Origin: Bacillus haynesii
Lineage (GTDB): Bacteria > Bacillota > Bacilli > Bacillales > Bacillaceae
Length of the DNA stretch: 64,000 nucleotides
Assembly (NCBI RefSeq): GCF_001969855.1
Contig: NZ_MRBL01000005.1
Location: 124,001-188,000 of the forward strand
Reading direction: 5' to 3'
In this document: positions 9,634 to 19,970 of the stretch, in pieces
Numbering within the stretch: position 1 is the first letter of the stretch
Layout: each line of letters opens with the position of its first letter
Translations under genes and position numbers: made by a program
Notes under the pieces: model-generated
What the model was told of the DNA's origin: nothing
Databases searched by the model: none
The model's input: the letters and a program-made list of their open reading frames with translations, nothing else

Positions 9634-10485
9634 TTACATATCCTCCGGCTTTTCAAAAGAAAGCGGACCGAACTTTTCGGTGCGGATATCGCGGATGATG
9701 ACTTCTGTCGTCTTGTCGTAATTGATCTCGCCTCCGGCCATGAGACAGCCGCGTTTTTTTCCGATCTCATCAAAAAGCGCTGCAATCTCTTCAGGAATCT
9801 CCTCCAGGTCATAGCGCTTTTTTAAGCGCTCAGGGTAATTCTCTTCCAAAAAGCGCAAACCGTAGACGGCGACATCCTGCAAGTTGATAATCGAATCTTT
9901 AATTGCGCCTGTTGCCGCAAGCCTCAGCCCGACAAGCTCGTCCTCAAATTTCGGCCATAAAATCCCCGGTGTATCGAGAAGCTCGAGCTCTTTTCCGACC
10001 TTCACCCACTGCTGCGCCGTTGTGATCCCGGGTCTGTCGCCCGTTTTGGCGATGTTTTTTTTCGCAAGCCGGTTGATTAAGGTCGATTTGCCGACGTTTG
10101 GTATGCCGACGATCAATGCTCTGATCGCGCGCGGCTTTACACCTTTTGCTTTCATTTTATCAAACTTTTCTTTCAGCAGCTCTTTTGATGCGGGAAGAAT
10201 TTGATTGAGCCCCTGTCCGTTGACCGAGTTGATGGCGAGGGAAGGAATTCCGTCTTTTTCAAAGTGCTGCTTCCAAGCCTTTGTCACGGAGGAGTCCGCT
10301 TTATCCGCCTTGTTGAGCAGCATGATTCTCGGCTTGTTCTTTAAAATCTCTTCGATCATCGGGTTTCTTGAAGACATCGGAATTCTGGCGTCGACCAGTT
10401 CGTATACAATGTCGATCAGCTTGAGTTTCTCCGTTACTTCCCGCCTCGCTTTGGCCATGTGCCCGGGGAACCATTGGATCACCAT
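9634..10485 (-). CDS. rbgA: RbgA, circularly permuted GTPase for 50S ribosome assembly
   Basis: A 283-residue GTPase with permuted motif order: G4 NKAD at 58-61 comes before G1 GIPNVGKST at 127-135 and G3 DTPG at 171-174. The N-terminus [12 protein letters not shown] is the family hallmark. RbgA acts late in large-subunit maturation. The C-terminal helical domain binds RNA in this family. Start supported by AGGTGTCAGACAA before the ATG. It is downstream of rplS but separated by a strong terminator. Confidence 0.96.
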   Translation of the reverse strand: MVIQWFPGHMAKARREVTEKLKLIDIVYELVDARIPMSSRNPMIEEILKNKPRIMLLNKADKADSSVTKAWKQHFEKDGIPSLAINSVNGQGLNQILPASKELLKEKFDKMKAKGVKPRAIRALIVGIPNVGKSTLINRLAKKNIAKTGDRPGITTAQQWVKVGKELELLDTPGILWPKFEDELVGLRLAATGAIKDSIINLQDVAVYGLRFLEENYPERLKKRYDLEEIPEEIAALFDEIGKKRGCLMAGGEINYDKTTEVIIRDIRTEKFGPLSFEKPEDM

Positions 10486-10552
10486 TTGTCTGACACCTAC
10501 TTTCTGTTATTGCTATTCTTTTAATGGTGCGGTGCATTTATACTTGTTTGAC

Positions 10553-10587
10553 AAAAAAAGAGCTTGTTATGGTTAACAAGCTCTTTT
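10553..10587 (-). terminator. Strong intrinsic terminator of rplS
   Basis: A 14-base perfect stem, minus AAAAGAGCTTGTTA (plus 10574-10587) with its complement at plus 10556-10569, four-base loop, then a run of T. Because both flanks carry A and T runs it could also act on the plus strand, where there is no gene. Confidence 0.9.
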
Positions 10588-10599
10588 CGTTCGTTATCA

Positions 10600-11039
<440 letters not shown>

Positions 11040-11050
11040 TCACAAGTAGT

Positions 11051-11079
11051 ATCATACCACACCTTTTTCCCGGGTGCAA
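11051..11079 (-). promoter_or_regulatory. Sigma-A promoter of rplS
   Basis: TTGCAC (plus 11074-11079), 17-base spacer, TATGAT (plus 11051-11056). The -35 begins seven bases after the trmD stop, so it serves rplS alone. Confidence 0.75.
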
Positions 11080-11085
11080 TAGAAT

Positions 11086-11817
11086 CTACCGGTTTTTCCA
11101 TTCAGAAATCCATTTTCGCTCTTCTTCAGATAAAGGATAGTTTTCCAGAAGGTCGGGACGCCTTAAAAAAGTGCGCCTGAGAGACTCCTTCCGCCGCCAT
11201 TCTTTGATTTTCGCATGGTTCCCGGATGTCAGAACGTCCGGCACCTTCAGGCCTTTATAATCTGCCGGCCTCGTGTAATGGGGGTGTTCAAGAAGTCCTG
11301 TGCTGAAAGAGTCTTCAAGGTGCGATTCTTCCTTGCCGAGCACGCCCGGCAAAAGCCGCACAACACTGTCTGCGATCATCATCGCCGGCAGCTCTCCCCC
11401 TGTCAAAACGAAATCTCCGATCGAAATCTCGTCTGTAGACAGGTGCTCCCTGATCCGTTCATCATACCCTTCATAATGCCCGCAAATGAACATTAAATGT
11501 TCTTCCTGCGCCAGTTCTTCCGCCTTCTGTTGGGTATAGCGTTCCCCCTGGGGGCAGACGAGGATGATTCTCGGAGACCCTTCGGCTTCAGCCGTCAGCT
11601 TTTCGACCGCGTCAAAGACGGGCTGCGGTTTCAGCACCATTCCGGCTCCGCCGCCGTATGGATAATCGTCAACGGTTTGGTGCTTATTGTCGGAAAAGGC
11701 CCGAAAGTTCACCACGCGAAAACGGACAGCGTCCTTGTCCTGGGCTTTTTGCACGATCGACGAGCCGAGCACGCCTTCAAACATTTCCGGAAAAAGCGTT
11801 AAAAAATCGATTTTCAT
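11086..11817 (-). CDS. trmD: tRNA (guanine-N1-)-methyltransferase TrmD
   Basis: A 243-residue SPOUT enzyme that makes m1G37 in tRNA with SAM. Family motifs present: [15 protein letters not shown] at the N-terminus, [13 protein letters not shown], the knot segment [11 protein letters not shown], and [18 protein letters not shown]. The ATG overlaps the rimM stop by four bases. Part of the rpsP-khpA-ylqD-rimM-trmD-rplS block, which couples ribosome and tRNA maturation. Confidence 0.97.
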   Translation of the reverse strand: MKIDFLTLFPEMFEGVLGSSIVQKAQDKDAVRFRVVNFRAFSDNKHQTVDDYPYGGGAGMVLKPQPVFDAVEKLTAEAEGSPRIILVCPQGERYTQQKAEELAQEEHLMFICGHYEGYDERIREHLSTDEISIGDFVLTGGELPAMMIADSVVRLLPGVLGKEESHLEDSFSTGLLEHPHYTRPADYKGLKVPDVLTSGNHAKIKEWRRKESLRRTFLRRPDLLENYPLSEEERKWISEWKNR

Positions 11818-12338
11818 TCGTCAAGTAACCCTTCCATGATATGAATCTTGATCGTTTTATCCGCCACATTAATCTCTTTGACAACGGCGTCAATATAAGG
11901 GATGAACGCGTCTTTCTTTCCCGGTCTGGCCACGACCCAGACATCGTTGGCACCCGGCGTTAAAATCTCTTTGACCTTGCCGATTAAATCCCCGTCTTCC
12001 GAGAAAACATCGCTGCCGATGATTTCGTGAAAGTAGTATTCGTCTTCCGCCAACTGGCTTAATTGGTCTTCGGGAACTTTAATCAAGGCATTTTTTAATT
12101 TTTCGGCTTCGGTGAGCGTTTCAACCTCTTTAAACTGCAAAAGGTGGAACTGTTTGTGAAGCCTGTGGGCGCTGACGGTCACCTGGACAGGCTCATCTTT
12201 TCCTTCCAGGAACAAGTAGAGCGTGTTTCCGGGCTTGTACCGTTCCTCAGGAAAATCGGTTCTTGAAATGACGCGAACTTCGCCTTTTACCCCATGAGTA
12301 TTAACAATTTTCCCTACATTAAACCATTGTTTCAGCAT
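11814..12338 (-). CDS. rimM: Ribosome maturation factor RimM
   Basis: 174 residues, starting [20 protein letters not shown], the conserved N-terminus of the RimM beta-barrel domain. The C-terminal PRC barrel is recognised by [33 protein letters not shown] and [13 protein letters not shown]. RimM binds S19 and helps assemble the head of the 30S subunit. Start chosen at this ATG (GAGGTGAAGAA upstream, family length); an in-frame ATG eight codons earlier lies inside ylqD. Overlaps trmD by four bases. Confidence 0.96.
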   Translation of the reverse strand: MLKQWFNVGKIVNTHGVKGEVRVISRTDFPEERYKPGNTLYLFLEGKDEPVQVTVSAHRLHKQFHLLQFKEVETLTEAEKLKNALIKVPEDQLSQLAEDEYYFHEIIGSDVFSEDGDLIGKVKEILTPGANDVWVVARPGKKDAFIPYIDAVVKEINVADKTIKIHIMEGLLDE

Positions 12339-12342
12339 TTCT

Positions 12343-12729
12343 TCACCTCGGACGAATTTCAATGACGATCCCGTCTTTAATCACGATTGTTTTCCCCGCC
12401 GTCATATCATGCCAATTATCCCCGACTTCAATGTCCATTAAAGCGTCGATTTCTTTTTCCTTTACTTCGCTGCCAAGCGGCAGTGTGTGGATTTGATTGA
12501 TTTGAAAAACGATCATTTTGATCTTGTCCTGGCGTTTTTCAATTTCTTTTTTAAATGACTCAGTCGCTGCCGGATTGTGGTGTTCCTTTTCGTGTTTCCT
12601 GAGCTGGAAATAGAGCTGGTTGCATTCGCGCTCAAGAATTTCCTTTCTTTCTTCAAAAGAAGCCAGCAGCTTTTTTTTGCTGTTTTCAGTCAAAACCTGC
12701 ATGACGGTAACACGTTGGATAATTTGCAT
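12343..12729 (-). CDS. ylqD: YlqD, conserved protein of unknown function
   Basis: 128 residues starting [15 protein letters not shown]. The central part, about 15-80, is highly charged and heptad-like ([36 protein letters not shown]), predicting a long helical hairpin or coiled coil. The C-terminus, [20 protein letters not shown], looks like a small beta domain. The start follows AGGTGATGATGCC and agrees with the family length; a longer in-frame start is unlikely. It lies between khpA and rimM, four bases from rimM, so a ribosome or RNA-related role is plausible but unproven. Confidence 0.88.
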   Translation of the reverse strand: MQIIQRVTVMQVLTENSKKKLLASFEERKEILERECNQLYFQLRKHEKEHHNPAATESFKKEIEKRQDKIKMIVFQINQIHTLPLGSEVKEKEIDALMDIEVGDNWHDMTAGKTIVIKDGIVIEIRPR

Positions 12730-12836
12730 GGCATCATCACCTACTGTCCCGTGATTTTTCCTTTCCCTGAAATCCGGCAGCCTGGCATAAGCTGACAATC
12801 GGAATCGTTCATCTGTTTCTATTTTTCTTTCATGTT

Positions 12837-12868
12837 AAAAAAGGGGGAGGTTTTCACCCTCTCCCCTT
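12837..12868 (-). terminator. Terminator between khpA and ylqD
   Basis: Minus AAGGGGAGAGGGT and ACCTCCCCCTT form a bulged stem around a GAAA loop, followed by TTTTTT. It overlaps the khpA stop. It probably lowers transcription from rpsP-khpA into ylqD-rimM-trmD. Confidence 0.75.
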
Positions 12869-13111
12869 AGTCTGCGATCTCAAGTTGAACTCTCTTAGAA
12901 GACTGTGCGCCTGCCGCAAATACGACAGAGCGTATCGCTCTTGCAGTGCGCCCTTTTTTGCCGATGATCTTGCCGGTATCCTCTCTGTTGACAGACAGGC
13001 GGAACATCGTCCGCTCTGGATTTTCCTCTTTGAAAACCTGAACATCATCCGGGTGATCCACAAGCGGTTTGACCAGTGATACAATCAGCTCTTCCAAGTG
13101 CAGATCACTCA

Positions 13112-13112
<1 letters not shown>
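12867..13112 (-). CDS. khpA: KhpA, small KH-domain RNA-binding protein
   Basis: 81 residues, a single KH domain with the GKKG loop at 51-54 inside TGKIIGKKGRTARAIR. Formerly YlqC. In Gram-positive bacteria KhpA pairs with KhpB (Jag) and binds RNA, with effects on cell elongation; that is family knowledge. The ATG overlaps the rpsP stop by one base (TAATG), so expression is coupled to S16. Confidence 0.94.
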
Positions 13113-13408
<296 letters not shown>

Positions 13409-13421
13409 TCAACAAGATAGT

Positions 13422-13450
13422 ATATTAACAATGATAAAAGTGTTTGTAAA
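13422..13450 (-). promoter_or_regulatory. Sigma-A promoter of rpsP
   Basis: TTTACA (plus 13445-13450), 17-base spacer, TAATAT (plus 13422-13427), in the short gap after ffh. Confidence 0.65.
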
Positions 13451-13491
13451 GTGTTTTTTCTTAACAACGTTTTTATCATCTGAAAACAGGT

Positions 13492-14832
13492 TTACATGAA
13501 GGGCAGTTTAAACCCTTTTTTCTTGCCTTTTGTCATGTTTGTCATCTGTTTCATCATTTTTTTCATTTCTTCAAATTGCTTTAAAAGACGGTTGACTTCC
13601 TGGACGGATGTCCCGCTTCCTTTTGCAATCCGCTTGCGCCTGCTTGCATTGATGATCTCAGGCTGCTCTTTTTCCTTCCCGGTCATCGACTTGATGATGG
13701 CTTCGATATGGATGAGCTGTTTTTCATCAACCTTCACGTTTTTTAAGCCTTTCATTTTGCCTGCGCCGGGCATCATTTGAATCAGGTCTTCAAGCGGCCC
13801 CATATTGCGGACCTGTCCGAGCTGTTCCAAAAAGTCGTCGAGCGTAAAGCTCATGTTTTTCATTTTTTGCTCGAGTTCTTTCGCCTTTTCTTCGTCTACG
13901 TTGGCCTGGGCTTTCTCGATAAGGGTGAGCACATCGCCCATTCCGAGAATCCGCGAAGCCATCCGTTCGGGATGAAACGGCTCCAGCGCATCAAGCTTTT
14001 CGCCCATTCCGGCGAATTTGATCGGCGTGTTTGTCACGGCGCGGATTGACAAAGCCGCCCCGCCTCGTGTATCACCGTCAAGCTTCGTCAGAATGACACC
14101 CGTCACACCGAGCTGTTCGTTGAAGCTTTTGGCAACATTGACCGCGTCTTGACCCGTCATGGAGTCAACGACAAGGAAAATCTCTTCCGGCTGAGCTGTT
14201 TCTTTTACCTGCTCAAGCTCATCCATCAGTTCTTCATCAATGTGAAGGCGTCCCGCCGTATCGATGAGAACGTAGTCGTGATGATCTTCTTTCGCCTTTT
14301 CGATGGCCTGCTTGGTAATCTCCACCGGACTGACCTTGTCACCCAGTGAAAATACCGGCATATCGAGCTGCTTGCCGAGCGTTTCCAGCTGTTTGATCGC
14401 CGCCGGCCGATAAATGTCTGCTGCCACGAGCAGCGGACTGCGGTTATGTTTTTTGCGAAGCAGGTTGGCAAGCTTTCCGGTCGACGTCGTTTTACCGGCC
14501 CCTTGCAGACCGACCATCATGATGACGGTCGGCGGACGCTTTGCAGTGGCAATCTTGCTTTCCTCGCCGCCCATCAGCTCCGTCAGCTCTTCTTTTACCA
14601 CTTTAATGACCTGTTGTCCGGGCGTCAGGCTTTTCATAACGTCTTGTCCGACAGCTCGTTCGCTTACCTTTTTCACAAAATCTTTCACGACTTTAAAATT
14701 GACGTCCGCTTCAAGGAGCGCTAAACGGACTTCGCGCATCATGTCTTTGACGTCTTGCTCCGTTACTTTTCCTTTTCCGCGGATTTTTGAGATCGTTTGT
14801 TGCAGTCGGTCGGCTAATCCTTCGAATGCCAT
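13492..14832 (-). CDS. ffh: Signal recognition particle protein Ffh
   Basis: 446 residues. The N and G domains carry GLQGAGKTTSTGKLA (P loop), DTAGRL and TKLDGDTRGG. The C-terminal M domain ends with a Met- and Lys-rich stretch (MKKMMKQMTNMTKGKKKG) that binds signal sequences and 4.5S/6S RNA. Ffh delivers ribosome-nascent chain complexes to FtsY. It is 15 bases downstream of ylxM, and ftsY is the next gene further upstream, so the SRP targeting genes are clustered. Confidence 0.98.
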   Translation of the reverse strand: MAFEGLADRLQQTISKIRGKGKVTEQDVKDMMREVRLALLEADVNFKVVKDFVKKVSERAVGQDVMKSLTPGQQVIKVVKEELTELMGGEESKIATAKRPPTVIMMVGLQGAGKTTSTGKLANLLRKKHNRSPLLVAADIYRPAAIKQLETLGKQLDMPVFSLGDKVSPVEITKQAIEKAKEDHHDYVLIDTAGRLHIDEELMDELEQVKETAQPEEIFLVVDSMTGQDAVNVAKSFNEQLGVTGVILTKLDGDTRGGAALSIRAVTNTPIKFAGMGEKLDALEPFHPERMASRILGMGDVLTLIEKAQANVDEEKAKELEQKMKNMSFTLDDFLEQLGQVRNMGPLEDLIQMMPGAGKMKGLKNVKVDEKQLIHIEAIIKSMTGKEKEQPEIINASRRKRIAKGSGTSVQEVNRLLKQFEEMKKMMKQMTNMTKGKKKGFKLPFM

Positions 14833-14847
14833 ATTAAGTGCCGCCTC

Positions 14848-15171
14848 CTAATCTAATTTCTCAAGCGCATCGATCAGGGACTCCGCCTCGGGCTGACCGT
14901 CAGTCAGCTTTCTCAGCTCTTCAAAAATCTTTTTGCGCTCTTGAAATTTTTTAAACAAAAGTAGCTTTTCTTCATATTGCTCAAGCATGGCTTCCGTCCG
15001 TTTGATATTGTCATAGACCGCCTGCCTTGAGACATGATATTCTTCAGCTATTTCGCCAAGGGAGAAATCGTCTAAGTAGTAAAGCGACATGTAGCTTTTT
15101 TGTTTTGATGTCAACAACGACTGATAGAAATCGAATAAGTAATTCATTCTCGTTGTTTTTTCAAGCGTCAT
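14848..15171 (-). CDS. ylxM: YlxM, helix-turn-helix protein associated with SRP
   Basis: 107 residues of the UPF0122 family. A sigma-70 region-4-like helix-turn-helix is visible: [23 protein letters not shown], about residues 36-58. The rest is charged helix. In streptococci YlxM modulates SRP GTPase activity; here the tight linkage to ffh (15 bases) supports the same association. Preceded by AAAGGGGAGAG and a strong promoter. Confidence 0.94.
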   Translation of the reverse strand: MTLEKTTRMNYLFDFYQSLLTSKQKSYMSLYYLDDFSLGEIAEEYHVSRQAVYDNIKRTEAMLEQYEEKLLLFKKFQERKKIFEELRKLTDGQPEAESLIDALEKLD

Positions 15172-15214
15172 GAGACTCTCCCCTTTGTTAAGTCAAATCC
15201 CTTTACGATACACT

Positions 15215-15243
15215 AGTTTACGCTGAAATATTTGATCTGTCAA
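15215..15243 (-). promoter_or_regulatory. Sigma-A promoter of ylxM-ffh
   Basis: Perfect -35 TTGACA (plus 15238-15243), 17-base spacer, -10 TAAACT (plus 15215-15220). Confidence 0.75.
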
Positions 15244-15269
15244 GTTTTTATCTTGTCATACATGACGGA

Positions 15270-15300
15270 GAAAAAGAAAACCCCGGCGAAGGGGTTTTCC
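15270..15300 (-). terminator. Intrinsic terminator of ftsY
   Basis: GAAAACCCC (plus 15276-15284) pairs with GGGGTTTTC (plus 15291-15299) around a six-base loop, followed on the minus strand by TTTTTCTCC. It ends the smc-ftsY transcript. Confidence 0.85.
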
Positions 15301-15305
15301 GCGCC

Positions 15306-16292
15306 CTACTCTTCTTTCTCGATCAGATCGGAAAACAGGCCGTATACATATGATTCTGCTTCAAACGGCTGCAGGTCATCCATTTTTTCTCCCAGTCCGA
15401 CAAACTTGACCGGAATCTGCAGCTCGTGGCGGATGGCGAGGACGATGCCGCCTTTTGCCGTTCCGTCGAGCTTCGTCAGCACGATGCCTGAGACATCAGT
15501 CGCTTTGGAAAATTCACGCGCCTGTGTCATCGCATTCTGCCCTGTCGTCGCATCCAGTACGAGCAGCACTTCATGAGGTGCATCAGGCACTTCGCGCTGA
15601 ATCACGCGCTTTACCTTTTCGAGTTCTTTCATTAAGTTCACTTTATTTTGCAGGCGGCCCGCCGTGTCGCAAAGCAGAACATCGGCGCCGCGCGCTTTCG
15701 CGGCTTGAACGGCGTCATAGATAACGGCCGCAGGATCTGAGCCTTCCGCCTGTTTGACGACATGCGCGCCGACGCGCTCTCCCCACACTTCAAGCTGGTC
15801 GATCGCTCCGGCCCTGAATGTATCTCCGGCAGCAAGGACGACATTTTTGCCTTCTTTGATGAATTGATGGGCGAGCTTGCCGATCGTCGTCGTTTTGCCG
15901 ACGCCGTTGACGCCGACGAATAAAATGATGTTTAAGCGGCCGTCTTCGACGCGGAGCTCTGATGCTTCCTGCTCCCCGCCTTCATAGATTTCGACGAGCT
16001 TTTCAGAAATGACGGACTGAACCTCTTTCGGGTCCTGAATATTTCTTCGTTTGACCTCGCTCTTCAGTTCGTCAATCAGCTCCATCACCGTTGCAACGCC
16101 GACATCAGCGCTGATCAGAACCTCTTCAAGCTCTTCAAAAAAATCCTCGTCCACTTTCCGGTAGCGGGAGACAAGCTCATTGACCCGCTCCTGAAACGTA
16201 TTTCTCGTTTTCGCCAGGCCCTCTTTAAATTTGCCTGAGACCGAATCGGTCTGCTGTGTGATTTTTTCTTTCAGTTTTTTAAAAAAGCTCAT
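15306..16292 (-). CDS. ftsY: SRP receptor FtsY
   Basis: 328 residues. The short N-terminal region begins MSFFKKLKEKITQQ with an amphipathic, membrane-binding character; the long acidic A domain of E. coli FtsY is absent, as in other Bacillus. NG motifs: GVNGVGKTTTIGKLA, AAGDTFRAGAIDQL, DTAGRLQNK, TKLDGTAKGG. It forms the GTP-bound complex with Ffh at the membrane. 16 bases downstream of smc, and ended by a terminator. Confidence 0.98.
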   Translation of the reverse strand: MSFFKKLKEKITQQTDSVSGKFKEGLAKTRNTFQERVNELVSRYRKVDEDFFEELEEVLISADVGVATVMELIDELKSEVKRRNIQDPKEVQSVISEKLVEIYEGGEQEASELRVEDGRLNIILFVGVNGVGKTTTIGKLAHQFIKEGKNVVLAAGDTFRAGAIDQLEVWGERVGAHVVKQAEGSDPAAVIYDAVQAAKARGADVLLCDTAGRLQNKVNLMKELEKVKRVIQREVPDAPHEVLLVLDATTGQNAMTQAREFSKATDVSGIVLTKLDGTAKGGIVLAIRHELQIPVKFVGLGEKMDDLQPFEAESYVYGLFSDLIEKEE

Positions 16293-16308
16293 GTCCTGTA
16301 ACCTCGCT

Positions 16309-19300
16309 TTATTGAACTAATTCTTTTGTTTCTTCAAGCTTGACTGAGACCAGCTTGGAAACGCCTGATTCCTGCATCGTCACGCCGTAAAGGACATCGG
16401 CTTCTTCCATGGTTCCTTTCCGGTGGGTGATGACGATAAACTGGGTTTCATGGCTGTATTTTTTCAAGTATTGGGCAAAGCGGAACACGTTCGCTTCGTC
16501 AAGCGCCGCCTCGACTTCATCCAGCACGCAAAACGGAACCGGTCTGACTTTGAGGATCGAAAACAGGAGCGCGATCGCCGTCAAGGCCCGTTCCCCGCCG
16601 GAAAGTAGGCTCAGGTTCTGCAGTTTTTTGCCCGGAGGCTGAGCGATAATATCGACGCCCGATTGAAGCAGGTCATTCGGATCTGTCAGCTTGAGCTCGG
16701 CTCTTCCTCCGCCGAACAGCGCCCGGAAGACGTCTTCGAAATGGGAACTGATCTGCGCAAATGTTTCCGCAAAACGCTTCGTCATTTCCTCATCCATTTC
16801 CTCGATAACCTTAAAGAGCGTATTTTTTGCTTCGAGCAGGTCGTCTTTCTGCTCCGAGAGGAAGAGGTAGCGTTCATTGACCCTTTCGAATTCCTCTATG
16901 CTGCCCAGGTTCACCGTTCCCAGTTCTTCGATCGCAAGCTTGATCAGCTTGACGCGCTTCCTCGCTTCTTCAGGGGAAAGCTCCAAAGGATATTTTTCCC
17001 TTGCCCCTTCAAATGAAAGACCGTACTCTTCTCTCAGGAAAGAGAGCAGGTTGTCGAGCTCGACTTCCATGCGGCCGAGCTTGACTTCCTCGTCTTTTAA
17101 GAGACCGGCCATCTGCTTATACTGGCGCTTCATTTCTTTCAGTTCCAGTTCTTCGGTTTCAAGGCCTTTTTGCAGTTTCATCCGCTGCTCTCTTCTTGAT
17201 GCGATAAGCTCTGCGGTTTTATTTTTGTCGTTCAGCTTCTTTTTCGCAGCTTCTTCAAGTTTTTCCTCACCGGAAGAATTGGAGGACATCTCTGTCGTCA
17301 AGAAAGAAAGATCCTCTTCGGCGACCTTGAGCGCTTCCGCATTCTCGGCATCCTCTTCTTCAAGCCTTGCGAGCTTTTCCCGTTCGTTTGCACACGACTG
17401 TTCGGTTTTCGCCAGCACGACTTTCAAATCGGTCAGCTCGCTTTGCAGCGCTTCTTTCGTCGAGCTCTGCGTCTGTTTCCGCTCCGTCATGGCTTCGATT
17501 TCGGAATCAAGGCGCTTCAGCTCGCCGGCGATCGATGTGAGCTTTTCTTCAAGCTCTTTTTTACGCCGCTTCTTGTCTTCGTTCTCTTCGAGCAGTGCCG
17601 ATTTTTCCTGGTCGTAGAGCTCCAAATGGCTGTTGACGTTTTTCTCGGCGATTTCGAGTTCGTACAGACGCCCTTTGATTTCCTGCTGCTCGGTTCTTAA
17701 GCGTTCCCCATCCTCGCGGAGTGACTGAAGTTTGGCATCAAGCTCCTGAATCGTCTGCTTCAGGGCTTTCACTTCTTTTTCGAGCAATTCGGTTTTCTCT
17801 TCCATCTCGGCGAGGCGTTTTGTCTGGGCTTCCAGTTCCCTGTTGCGCCCCAGAAGTGAGCTGCTTTTTTTCTTAACAGCTCCTCCCGTCATTGAACCGC
17901 CCGGATTGACGACATCCCCTTCAAGGGTGACGATCCGGTATCTGTGGCCGAGCCGCTTGGCAAGGTCGTTGGCTCCTTTTAAATGTTCGGTGATCAGCAC
18001 GGTGCCGAGCAGGTTTTGCACGACGGTCCGGTAGGCCGGATCAAATGAAACAAGCTCGCTGGCGATGCCGATGAACGACGGGTTTTCTTTCGCCGTCTCG
18101 ATGTCTCTCGACTGGATGCGGCGCTCTTTGATGACGGAAAGCGGGAGAAAGGTCGCCCTTCCGAACGAATGCTTTTTCAAATATTGAATCGCCCGTCTGG
18201 CGGCGTCTTCATCTTCTGTGACAACATGCTGGGCTGTTGCGCCGAGCGCGATTTCGATCGCTGTTTCATACCGCTCGTCCGTCTTTAACAGCTCTGCAAT
18301 TGCGCCGCGAATTCCCGGAAGCTCGCTCTTGGCCTTTAATACTTCTTTGACGCCTTGATAAAACCCTGAGAAGTCCTCCTGCATCGCTTCAAGCATTTCC
18401 TTTTTAGAGCGCGCCTGCTGAACGTATTGATAAGCCTGGTAAAGGGCGGATTCCTTTTTCTCGTACTGGCTTTTTTTCTGTTCATAGCTTTTTTGTGCGT
18501 CCCTGAATGCTTGAATCTGGCTGTGAAGACGCTCGTCCACAAGGCTGAATTCTTGTTCGGTTTTCATCTTTCGGTCGGCAATTTCCTTCCGCTCGCTTAA
18601 ATATTTTTCATTGTTTTGGGCGAGCCGTTTTTGCTGTGCCGCAGATTGGGACATTTGGTCTTCAAGAAATTGAAGCTCGTTTCGGACGGATGCCTGTTCG
18701 TTCAAGAGCTCGAAGTAATCGCTTTTCAGCTGTTCGATTTCTTCTTCTACATTTTCGCTGTATCCGGAGAGAGCCTGATTTTTTTCTTTCACCTGGCGGG
18801 CAAGCTCTTTTGCTTCGGCCTCGAGCTTTTCAAACACAAGCTTCTGCGCGGCGATTTTCTCTTTCAGGCTACGCTCTTTTTCACTGCGCTGGACGATCGC
18901 TTCTTCAAGCTGGGCTCTGTTTTGCGTCGCGTTTTTTTTGCGTTCCTTCAGCACTTCTTTCCGGCCTTCAAGCTTCTCCAGTTCCTCGCTTGTCAAAAGC
19001 AGCACTTGCTGAAGCTCATCGACCGATTCATCGAGCGCTTGAATTTTGTCTCTTGCCTCTTCGATTTTGGCTTCTTTGGCCTGGATGGCCGCAGAAGAGG
19101 ACATTTCTTCGTCTTTCGCCTTTTCGACTTTTTGCTGAAGGGCTTCCCATTTTCCGTGAAGCTCTTCGATATCATGCGCCGTTAACGCGATTTCGATTTT
19201 TTCAAGCTCAGCCTTTTTTTCAAGGTAGTCTTTGGCGATCGATGCCTGCACTTTCAGCGGCTCCACCTGTCCTTCGAGCTCGTGGAGAATGTCTTCGACC

Positions 19301-19869
19301 CGGTTCAGATTGTCCTGGGTTTCAAACAGCTTGTTTTCGGCTTTTTTCTTTCTCGTTTTGTATTTTAAGACGCCGGCCGCTTCTTCAAAAATGCTTCTCC
19401 GCTCTTCAGCCTTGCTGCTTAAAATCTCTTCGACTTTGCCTTGGCTGATGATGGAAAATGCTTCTTTTCCAAGCCCTGAATCCATAAAAAGATCGATGAT
19501 GTCTTTCAGGCGGCACGGCTGGTTGTTGATGAGAAATTCGCTTTCCCCCGATCTGTAAACTCTTCTCGTCACACTGACTTCGTGAAAATCGATCGGCAAA
19601 AAGCGGTCGTCATTGTCAAGCGTCAGCGTCACTTCGGCAAGGTTCAGCTTTTTCCGCGAGTCGCTGCCGGCAAAAATGATATCTTCCATTTTGCCGCCCC
19701 TGAGCGATTTGGCTGACTGTTCACCGAGCACCCAGCGGATCGCGTCGGTGATGTTGCTTTTTCCGCTGCCGTTCGGGCCGACGACGGCTGTCACGCCTTT
19801 TACAAAATCTACAGAAATTCGTTCTGCAAACGATTTAAATCCTATCACGTCTAAACGTTTGAGGAACAT
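16309..19869 (-). CDS. smc: Chromosome segregation ATPase SMC
   Basis: 1186 residues, the B. subtilis length. Walker A GPNGSGKSNI is at about 32-41. Two long coiled coils, rich in Glu/Lys/Gln heptads, flank the hinge at about 500-680 (GATAQHVVTEDEDAARR, GNVVNPGGSMTGGA-type region). The C-terminal head has the signature LSGGERALTAIALLF and Walker B FCVLDEVEAALDEAN. SMC with ScpA and ScpB organises and resolves sister origins. The plus strand here also shows long open frames, which are shadows of the coiled-coil codons. Confidence 0.99.
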   Translation of the reverse strand: MFLKRLDVIGFKSFAERISVDFVKGVTAVVGPNGSGKSNITDAIRWVLGEQSAKSLRGGKMEDIIFAGSDSRKKLNLAEVTLTLDNDDRFLPIDFHEVSVTRRVYRSGESEFLINNQPCRLKDIIDLFMDSGLGKEAFSIISQGKVEEILSSKAEERRSIFEEAAGVLKYKTRKKKAENKLFETQDNLNRVEDILHELEGQVEPLKVQASIAKDYLEKKAELEKIEIALTAHDIEELHGKWEALQQKVEKAKDEEMSSSAAIQAKEAKIEEARDKIQALDESVDELQQVLLLTSEELEKLEGRKEVLKERKKNATQNRAQLEEAIVQRSEKERSLKEKIAAQKLVFEKLEAEAKELARQVKEKNQALSGYSENVEEEIEQLKSDYFELLNEQASVRNELQFLEDQMSQSAAQQKRLAQNNEKYLSERKEIADRKMKTEQEFSLVDERLHSQIQAFRDAQKSYEQKKSQYEKKESALYQAYQYVQQARSKKEMLEAMQEDFSGFYQGVKEVLKAKSELPGIRGAIAELLKTDERYETAIEIALGATAQHVVTEDEDAARRAIQYLKKHSFGRATFLPLSVIKERRIQSRDIETAKENPSFIGIASELVSFDPAYRTVVQNLLGTVLITEHLKGANDLAKRLGHRYRIVTLEGDVVNPGGSMTGGAVKKKSSSLLGRNRELEAQTKRLAEMEEKTELLEKEVKALKQTIQELDAKLQSLREDGERLRTEQQEIKGRLYELEIAEKNVNSHLELYDQEKSALLEENEDKKRRKKELEEKLTSIAGELKRLDSEIEAMTERKQTQSSTKEALQSELTDLKVVLAKTEQSCANEREKLARLEEEDAENAEALKVAEEDLSFLTTEMSSNSSGEEKLEEAAKKKLNDKNKTAELIASRREQRMKLQKGLETEELELKEMKRQYKQMAGLLKDEEVKLGRMEVELDNLLSFLREEYGLSFEGAREKYPLELSPEEARKRVKLIKLAIEELGTVNLGSIEEFERVNERYLFLSEQKDDLLEAKNTLFKVIEEMDEEMTKRFAETFAQISSHFEDVFRALFGGGRAELKLTDPNDLLQSGVDIIAQPPGKKLQNLSLLSGGERALTAIALLFSILKVRPVPFCVLDEVEAALDEANVFRFAQYLKKYSHETQFIVITHRKGTMEEADVLYGVTMQESGVSKLVSVKLEETKELVQ

Positions 19870-19940
19870 GGTGATCCTCCTTATGTATTAAAGTATTACA
19901 ATTCTATCATAACCCTATTGAAAAGGCTCAAAATACATTG

Positions 19941-19970
19941 AAATCCCCCTGAGTTTTGCAAGGGGGATTT
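19941..19970. terminator. Palindromic hairpin between rnc and smc
   Basis: AAATCCCCCT and AGGGGGATTT form a perfect ten-base stem around a ten-base loop, overlapping the rnc stop. The following minus sequence, CAATGTATTTTG, lacks a clean T run, so it may be a weak terminator or an RNA-processing or stability hairpin. Confidence 0.55.

Noticed and set aside
16877..17617. 246-codon Ser-rich plus-strand frame
   Set aside because: Shadow of the Glu/Lys-rich second coiled coil of smc; runs of Ser come from reversed GAA/GAG-rich codons.
18616..19448. Long plus-strand open frames (189 and 270 codons) opposite smc
   Set aside because: They are antisense to the coiled-coil codons of smc, have low-complexity Phe/Leu/Arg-rich content and no ribosome sites.
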